A DNA stretch of 7,627 nt from assembly GCA_027080245.1 (NCBI GenBank), contig JALWSN010000150.1:1-7627 (forward strand), in the 5' to 3' direction. The stretch's first letter is position 1, and every line of letters starts with the position of its first letter. Origin of the DNA: Ignavibacteriales bacterium (GTDB taxonomy: Bacteria; Bacteroidota; Ignavibacteria; Ignavibacteriales; Melioribacteraceae). Below, piece by piece: positions 5,315 through 7,627 of the stretch. Below the pieces are notes generated by a model. It was not told the DNA's origin and searched no databases. It saw only the letters and a program-made list of their open reading frames with translations. A program made the position numbers and the translations under genes.

Positions 5315-6550
5315 TTATTTCCAGACTTTGTTCCAATTAATTGGGTATTCGAACTTAGCGTTGGCAAGATTTTTAGGCCAAACGAGTTTCAGTTCGCCGT
5401 TAATCCACTGAACGACGTAAGTTCTCATTTTGTTCTGGTGGATTTTCTTACCGTAGGAAGTAAATTTAACCGGACCGAACGGAGTCATCATGTCCGTTGC
5501 GTCCAACGCCTTTTTAATGTTCTCTTTGGAATAATCCCCGTTGCATCTTTTGAGAACATCCGCAACTACCAGCGCTGCGGAATAAGCTTCGGCGCCGTGG
5601 TAATCAGGACCATTACCGCCGTATTTTTTAATGTAGTTGTCGAAATATTCCTTAGCGCCTTTAATCGGCAATGTTTGATGCCAGAGCGTTGCGGAAACGA
5701 CTCTTTCGCTAGCCGGACCGGCGTTAGCCTTAAATTCAGGCATAGTGAAACCGGCACCTGCGCCTACGAACAATTTTGGTTTTACGCCAAGTTCTCTGGC
5801 TTGTTTCATCAGCATTGCCGCGTCCATGACGTAAGAAATCATGTAAATTACGTCCGGTCTTTTTTTCCAAACGTTCATCAATAATGGTTTGAAATCGACT
5901 GTGCCTTCGGAATAGGACTGAACACCAAGCACTTTAATTCCTAATTTTTCCGCCGATTTTTTGAAAGACTTTGCGCCTTTTGTCCCGAACGCCGTGCTTT
6001 CGTGAATAATGAAAACGGTTTTGGGTTTTACCACTTCGCTCAGCAATGTTTCCAAACCCGAAGCATACTCGGAAACGGGAGGATTAAGACGGTAGATGTA
6101 AAATTTATCGCCGTCTTTTGTTGTTAAATTGAAAGCTTCCGGCTCGGTGATTTTGTCGACAGAACCCGTGTTAACCAAAAACGGAACCTTGTACTGTTGG
6201 GCGACAGCCGCGGCGGCAAAAGTTACGGACGAGGAATAACCGCCTGTAATCAACGGAACTTTGTTAACTGTAATTAGTTTTTCGGCGCCTGCCCTTCCTA
6301 CGTCGGGTTTGCCGGTGTCGTCTTCGTAAATAAACTGTAACTGCCTGCCATTAATTCCGCCAGCCTTGTTGATTTTTTCCTTTGCCAGTTCAAAGGAATT
6401 CTTTTCCATCTCCCCGAAATTAGCTTTTGAACCCGTAAGGGGCAAAAGAACTCCAATTTTAATGGGTCCGGTTTCTTTTTTACTGCACCCGTTAAAATTG
6501 AGAATTATCGCTAAGGCTAAAATGGCGGATAAAATTTTTCCTAATTTCAT
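5315..6550 (-). CDS. livK: Liv-type substrate-binding lipoprotein LivK
   Basis: A 411-residue binding protein of the Peripla_BP_6 (type I periplasmic binding) fold that delivers ligand to LivHM. It starts with a lipoprotein-type signal: basic MKLGK, a hydrophobic core, then FNGC with Cys22 as the predicted lipidated residue. The Phe-Asn-Gly before Cys is a loose lipobox match. The mature part starts with a CSKKE tether, then the classic PIKIGVLLPLTG (29-40), IYEDDTGKPD (74-83), the ligand-loop TGGYSSSVTFAAAAVA (102-117) and VPFLVNTGS (122-130). The length fits LivK-like proteins. The start is supported by GGAGG 4 nt upstream. The exact substrate (branched-chain amino acid, another amino acid, amide or aromatic acid) cannot be decided from sequence. 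Confidence 0.92.
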   Translation of the reverse strand: MKLGKILSAILALAIILNFNGCSKKETGPIKIGVLLPLTGSKANFGEMEKNSFELAKEKINKAGGINGRQLQFIYEDDTGKPDVGRAGAEKLITVNKVPLITGGYSSSVTFAAAAVAQQYKVPFLVNTGSVDKITEPEAFNLTTKDGDKFYIYRLNPPVSEYASGLETLLSEVVKPKTVFIIHESTAFGTKGAKSFKKSAEKLGIKVLGVQSYSEGTVDFKPLLMNVWKKRPDVIYMISYVMDAAMLMKQARELGVKPKLFVGAGAGFTMPEFKANAGPASERVVSATLWHQTLPIKGAKEYFDNYIKKYGGNGPDYHGAEAYSAALVVADVLKRCNGDYSKENIKKALDATDMMTPFGPVKFTSYGKKIHQNKMRTYVVQWINGELKLVWPKNLANAKFEYPINWNKVWK

Positions 6551-6554
6551 TTCG

Positions 6555-6559
6555 CCTCC
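6555..6559 (-). promoter_or_regulatory. livK ribosome binding site
   Basis: GGAGG on the minus strand with a CGAA spacer before the ATG at 6550. It lies only 15 nt past the U-run of the upstream terminator and is complementary to the CCTCC in that terminator's 3' arm, so pairing between them is possible. Confidence 0.75.
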
Positions 6560-6573
6560 ACCTAATTTTTAAG

Positions 6574-6603
6574 AAAAAAAATTGGGAGGTTAAAAAACCT
6601 CCC
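6574..6603 (-). terminator. intrinsic terminator between the porin gene and livK
   Basis: The minus strand reads GGGAGGTT, a TTTT loop, AACCTCCC, AA, then eight T residues. This is a perfect 8-bp stem followed by a U-run, 18 nt past the porin-gene stop codon. It should end most porin transcripts. Only 23 nt remain between the U-run and the livK ATG, too little for a separate promoter. The liv operon therefore either relies on read-through or has a promoter upstream of the hairpin, making the hairpin a possible attenuator. Confidence 0.9.
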
Positions 6604-6621
6604 TTACAAACTATTTAATCA

Positions 6622-7627
6622 TTATTTAAATGACGCAATGAACAAACATTCGATTTTCTTACGATTGAAATCTTTGTTCACGTCATTTGTCTCGGAAATA
6701 ACACGAACCCTGGGCATCATTATTACCTTGGAAGTTTTGGATTTGAACAATGTATAAGTGTAAGCAAGATAAACGTAGCCATAGTTCGTCTTTTGATCGC
6801 CGCTGGAAAGTTTGTCGGTTCTTTGAGCCAAGTCGTACCAAGCGGTTAAGGCTCCCGGTCCGAGTTTACCTACGACTTTGAACCTGAAGAGCGAACCGTC
6901 GTATTTGTTAGTATTGTCCGCGTTGTTAGACGTCATTGCGGCAGTAAAGCCAAAGCCGAATCCGCCAAACTTAGGCGTAGCGATATTAATTCCGTAAGTA
7001 GTGGGAGCCGCCACATTGTTGCTGGCGTAAGTAAAATAAATAGCCGGTTGGAAGGAAAATCCCCCGGCTTTAAACGAATAATCTACGCCGAAAGTGTAAG
7101 TGTCGTGCAAATCTTTTGTGACGTTACCGTTAACGTCGGTTGCATAGTATTCGTTGTTGTCCTTGGTTGCAAGGTAATTAATTTTACCGGGACCTGCTTT
7201 AATGTAACCTTTGAAACCTGTCGCGGAATTCAAACGGTAAATCGCAAAAGCAATGTCAATCATCTTGCCGGGCAAATAATGAATGTCGTACATTGGATTG
7301 GCAATGCCGTTCAACGGAATAATACCGCCTTCAATTCCAAAAGATTTTCCGTGATAACCAAAATACATTAAATTGAAGTTAACGCCGGGGCGCGCAATAG
7401 GATCGCCGGCTAAACCGGGTTGCTCGGCCAAGCCACTCGTATAATAGTAACCGGCATAATTATAGTGCCCCAGTTGAACATGACCGAACCAGCCGCCGCC
7501 GATATTTACTTTCATATTCAAGCGAGCTCGCATCATGTAGTACATGTCGTTCTTCACGCCGCCGTATTTTCCGTAATCTTTCATGTCGTAACGGGGACGG
7601 ACTTGCAGATCGCCGGACCATGAAATC
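6622..7627 (-). CDS. outer-membrane beta-barrel porin-like protein, 5' end outside window
   Basis: The reading frame stays open to the right window edge, so 334 C-terminal residues are visible and the true start with signal peptide lies beyond 7627. An internal ATG at 7584 is not preferred because the upstream codons read SGDLQVRPRYD, a typical first barrel strand after a signal peptide. The sequence is rich in Gly, Tyr, Asn and Phe and shows alternating polar/apolar strands, for example MMRARLNMKVN, FSFQPAIYFTYAS and FKVVGKLGPGALTAWYDLA, separated by polar loops, as expected for a barrel of perhaps 14-18 strands. No known porin subfamily is recognised with certainty. The C-terminus is ...CLFIASFK, ending in Lys after Phe rather than in the usual aromatic residue. 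The gene precedes livK and may supply outer-membrane passage for its ligand; this is inferred from position only. Confidence 0.75.
   Translation of the reverse strand, partial: ISWSGDLQVRPRYDMKDYGKYGGVKNDMYYMMRARLNMKVNIGGGWFGHVQLGHYNYAGYYYTSGLAEQPGLAGDPIARPGVNFNLMYFGYHGKSFGIEGGIIPLNGIANPMYDIHYLPGKMIDIAFAIYRLNSATGFKGYIKAGPGKINYLATKDNNEYYATDVNGNVTKDLHDTYTFGVDYSFKAGGFSFQPAIYFTYASNNVAAPTTYGINIATPKFGGFGFGFTAAMTSNNADNTNKYDGSLFRFKVVGKLGPGALTAWYDLAQRTDKLSSGDQKTNYGYVYLAYTYTLFKSKTSKVIMMPRVRVISETNDVNKDFNRKKIECLFIASFK

Noticed and set aside
5276..5884. Long plus-strand open frame of 202 codons
   Set aside because: It is wholly antisense to livK, has no family features, and arises from the codon use of the real gene on the other strand.

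Overview
The window looks like part of a chromosome from a low-to-moderate GC Gram-negative (diderm) bacterium. An outer-membrane beta-barrel protein and a lipoprotein-anchored binding protein support the diderm call. The dispersed palindromic repeats on the left (outer ends TGTCATWTCGA / TCGAAATGACA, inner motif GAGATATCTC) resemble intergenic repeats I associate from memory with the Bacteroidota/Ignavibacteriota/Chlorobiota group. The clear Shine-Dalgarno sequences argue against a classical Bacteroidota member and fit Ignavibacteria-like bacteria better. This assignment is an inference.

Right to left on the minus strand, about 6.4 kb is one coherent gene block. It starts with the C-terminal 334 residues of a porin-like protein that enters from the right edge. 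A strong intrinsic terminator follows. Next come a complete high-affinity branched-chain amino acid (HAAT/Liv-type) ABC transporter in the order livK-livH-livM-livG-livF and a CBS-CBS-ACT (AcuB-like) regulatory protein. livH to the CBS-ACT gene are tightly packed: a 10-nt gap, a 4-nt overlap, an 8-nt overlap and a 12-nt gap. livK is separated from livH by 80 nt containing a 13-bp hairpin on the transcribed strand. The likely flow is: porin in the outer membrane, ligand capture by lipoprotein LivK, permease LivHM, ATPases LivGF. The CBS-ACT protein is a candidate sensor of adenine nucleotide and amino-acid state. The true substrate cannot be read from sequence; Liv-type systems also carry other small organic acids and amides.

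The left 1.25 kb has no intact gene. It holds about five units of a tandemly clustered palindromic repeat (102-602), in which each arm carries its own GC-rich hairpin whose stem differs between copies while pairing is kept. A second, hairpin-bearing repeat-like segment lies at about 779-850. After it come a truncated AAA_14/DUF4143-type ATPase remnant (Walker A kept, most of the protein missing) and a short 14-bp tandem repeat just beyond the 3' end of the operon. This is a decayed, repeat-rich zone next to a conserved transporter operon.

I see no convincing new multi-gene system. The most interesting points are the covarying nested-hairpin repeats, the terminator/attenuator-like leader directly before livK, the livK-livH hairpin, and the co-operonic CBS-ACT protein.
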